Of a DNA stretch of 40,412 nucleotides, positions 39,034 to 40,412 are shown one piece after another (position 1 is the first letter of the stretch; the number at the start of each line of letters is the position of its first letter). Origin of the DNA: a virus; IMG/VR virus record IMGVR_UViG_3300043409_001577, positions 1 to 40,412 of that record; one strand, given 5' to 3'. The position numbers and the translations under genes were made by a program. Under the pieces are notes generated by a model, which was not told the DNA's origin, did no database searches, and saw nothing but the letters and a program-made list of their open reading frames with translations.

Positions 39034-39126
39034 CTGAAACATACTTTATCTTTGGTTTGGTGTCAAGCCTTTAGGGAGACAAAACAGGAAGAAACAGGAA
39101 GAAAGAGAAAAAATTGGAGATTCTGA
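39034..39126. repeat. Duplicated promoter module, copy 2
   Basis: Exact blocks 39034-39069 and 39100-39126 match copy 1. The spacer holds a short repeat of AACAGGAAGA. Confidence 0.85.
39038..39066 (-). promoter_or_regulatory. Sigma70 promoter TTGACA-N17-TATGTT (copy 2)
   Basis: Second copy of the duplicated promoter; here no start codon lies at +1, and the leader carries AAGGAAG before gene J. Confidence 0.7.
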
Positions 39127-39253
39127 GGGGGGTATATGTGGGGGTGAGAACCTGCATTTTTGGAGTGGGGAATCCATTTTTATGTGTGGGGTATGCCGTT
39201 TTGGTAGTTGGGTGAAGTTGGTGTTAGCGGATTTATTATAAAGTTTTACAAAA
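39127..39253. other. Non-coding stretch upstream of gene J
   Basis: Between the duplicated promoter module and the tandem repeats. The open minus frame here (39046-39258) starts only with TTG and looks non-coding. Runs of TATAAT-like sequence (minus, 39235-39240) lack a spaced -35. Together with 39254-39460 this is the longest gene-free part of the window. Confidence 0.5.
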
Positions 39254-39364
39254 GTCAAGTAAAAAATCCAAAAAATATAAAAATAGTTTTGTCAAGTAAA
39301 AAATCCAAAAAATAAAAAAATAGTTTTGTCAAGTCAAAACCTCCAAAAATAAAAAAATATATTT
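39254..39364. repeat. Three tandem 37-bp AT-rich repeats
   Basis: Units start at 39254, 39291 and 39328, each beginning GTCAAGT; units 1 and 2 are nearly identical, unit 3 diverges. The minus strand shows ACTTGAC at each unit boundary, but no matching -10 is found. Confidence 0.85.
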
Positions 39365-39383
39365 CCTCAACAATCCCAATCAG

Positions 39384-39404
39384 TTGTCAAGGAATTCTTG
39401 ACAA
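39384..39404. repeat. Inverted repeat TTGTCAAG/CTTGACAA
   Basis: Eight-base arms around GAATT, just right of the 37-bp repeats and sharing their GTCAAG core. Possible operator. Confidence 0.55.
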
Positions 39405-39460
39405 GCCCTCGTGAAAAGAATCCAGCAGAATCTTTAACTTATAAAAATTATATAAGTACA

Positions 39461-39495
39461 AAAGAAAACCCCCGATGACCTTGCGGTCACCGAGG
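39461..39495 (-). terminator. Rho-independent terminator of the VWA gene
   Basis: On the minus strand an 11-base-pair stem (two G-U pairs) with a GCAA tetraloop is followed by TTTTCTTT. Starts about 40 bases after the VWA stop. Confidence 0.85.
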
Positions 39496-39534
39496 GAAGT
39501 ATTCGAGATCAACCAGAGCTCTGGCTTCGAGAAC

Positions 39535-40412
39535 TCAGAGGTTCGTGCTGATCAGGGTAGCGATCCGAGCCATCAGGGGGCGGTTTGCTTTGCGACTTGC
39601 AAGGCTCTTGACGAAGGCTTTCTGAAGTTCCTTCTCGCCCTTCTTCGAATTCGTATCCACCGTCACACTGTTGAAGTCGAAGTCAACCTCTTGAGCGTTG
39701 GCCGTGTTGAGGTAGATCTCCTCATCGAAGCCGTTGTGGTTCTTGACTCCAACCCAACCTTCTTTGCCCCAGTGCTTCTTGGCAGCGAGGTACTCAGGAG
39801 CGTGTTCTCCGCCGAGGGTAGTCATGATGGGGTAGAGGTGTTTGCGTCCGCCCACCGTGAGGTTGATGTTGATGACTTTGCTTCCCGTGCGATCTTTCAG
39901 CATCTTCACGAGGAGTGCTTGTTGCTCAGTTGAGTTGAGGGTGGTCTTGAAGACCTTGCCACCGTAGGTACTCTCCGTCCAAACGTTGTACTCTCGACGA
40001 GTCTGAGGGTCACGGACAACCGTCACCGTTTGTCCTGCGGGATCGGTGTATCCCCAGTTCCCCTTGGCGAGGGGGGTGTCTCCCGCTTGGCCATCGGTGA
40101 GGATGATCGTGTTGACCACCTGCACGTTGTGCTTCTTCTTGAAGGCAGGGACGAGGTGAAGGAGACCCATGAGAGCCTCGTTCGTAGGCGTTCCGTTCAG
40201 GGCGAAGCCTTGATCGGTGAACTTGCTGTAGATCGATCCTCCACCGTTCTCGCCGCCTCGCATCGCCTTGACGTACTCGTTACTGTTGTTGTTTCCGTAA
40301 CTCGCAGCGAGACCTGCACCGTAAGTGAGGAGAGCGGCAACCGCTTTCTGCCAGCGGAGTTGGGTGGTTCCGCTCTCGACGAGAGTGAGGAGTCGAGTCT
40401 TAGTCCCAGGCA
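39535..40412 (-). CDS. VWA-domain protein (5' end outside window)
   Basis: About 292 codons visible; the frame is open to the right edge, so the ATG at 40263 is probably internal. VWA (MIDAS-type) features: FALNGTPTNEALMGLLHLVP with the MIDAS Thr, and VVNTIILTDGQAGDTP with the Asp of the second metal motif; the first DxSxS would lie outside the window. The C-terminal part has VININLTVGGRKHLYPIMTT and GWVGVKNHNGFDEEIYLNT. VWA proteins bind partners via a divalent cation, often together with AAA+ ATPases; the partner is not in view. A rho-independent terminator follows at 39461-39495. Confidence 0.8.
   Translation of the reverse strand, partial: PGTKTRLLTLVESGTTQLRWQKAVAALLTYGAGLAASYGNNNSNEYVKAMRGGENGGGSIYSKFTDQGFALNGTPTNEALMGLLHLVPAFKKKHNVQVVNTIILTDGQAGDTPLAKGNWGYTDPAGQTVTVVRDPQTRREYNVWTESTYGGKVFKTTLNSTEQQALLVKMLKDRTGSKVININLTVGGRKHLYPIMTTLGGEHAPEYLAAKKHWGKEGWVGVKNHNGFDEEIYLNTANAQEVDFDFNSVTVDTNSKKGEKELQKAFVKSLASRKANRPLMARIATLISTNL

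Noticed and set aside
39046-39258. 70-residue minus-strand frame upstream of gene J
   Set aside because: Only a TTG start, covers the duplicated promoter module, and has unstructured Pro/Ser-rich composition.
39254-39332. The repeat boundaries as three further sigma70 promoters (minus strand ACTTGAC)
   Set aside because: At 16-18 bases downstream the sequence is TTTGGA or similar; no acceptable -10 in any unit.
39254-39364. Tandem 37-bp repeats as a CRISPR array
   Set aside because: Units are contiguous with no distinct spacers and are AT-rich; direct repeats rather than repeat-spacer units.

Overview
The window is part of a T4-like (contractile-tailed) phage genome. On the plus strand the T4 morphogenesis genes occur in the canonical order 13-14-15-16-17-18-19-20-(core proteins)-21-22-23 (7.6-25.9 kb). 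They code for neck, tail completion, terminase, sheath, tube, portal, prohead core and protease, scaffold and major capsid protein. Individual products were recognised from conserved motifs and remembered T4 protein sequences, not by database search. No gene 24 (vertex protein) follows gene 23, as in T4-like cyanophages. The host cannot be read from the window.

Layout: 0-7.7 kb holds adhesion genes (two large fibres with tail-collar domains, one with a collagen-like stretch), a small virion protein, a glycosyltransferase with TPR-like repeats and a possible fibre chaperone. From 7.6 to 27.0 kb is the head/neck/tail cassette, interrupted between 15 and 16 by an unrecognised 1091-residue protein and closed by a paralogous pair of tail-tube-like proteins. 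From 27.1 to 31.1 kb early and late genes interleave: an early minus-strand gene, a lipoprotein with three membrane segments (possible spanin), four small minus-strand genes, and a late beta-rich virion protein ended by a strong terminator. From 31.1 to 39.0 kb nearly everything is on the minus strand: small accessory genes, an HExxH protein, a DnaQ-type exonuclease fused to BRCT, and ten short paralogous proteins that share an ARxxWxxLxxxGW C-terminus. From 39.0 to 39.5 kb is an AT-rich regulatory stretch with three tandem 37-bp repeats. The right edge holds part of a VWA-domain gene.

Two promoter languages are readable. Virion genes on the plus strand are preceded by T4-late-like [C/A]TAAATA boxes (exactly TATAAATA before the sheath gene). 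Minus-strand accessory genes are preceded by sigma70-like TTGAC(A/T)-N16/17-TAnnnT promoters. In many cases the -10 or late box ends only 5-7 nt before the start codon, without a Shine-Dalgarno, which predicts leaderless mRNAs of both classes.

Most interesting leads: the ten-member ARxxWxxLxxxGW family with duplicated promoter modules; the recurring leaderless promoter architecture; a prohead-core protein with repeated (I)xE sites expected for the gp21 protease; and the 1091-residue protein inserted in the neck/terminase cassette.
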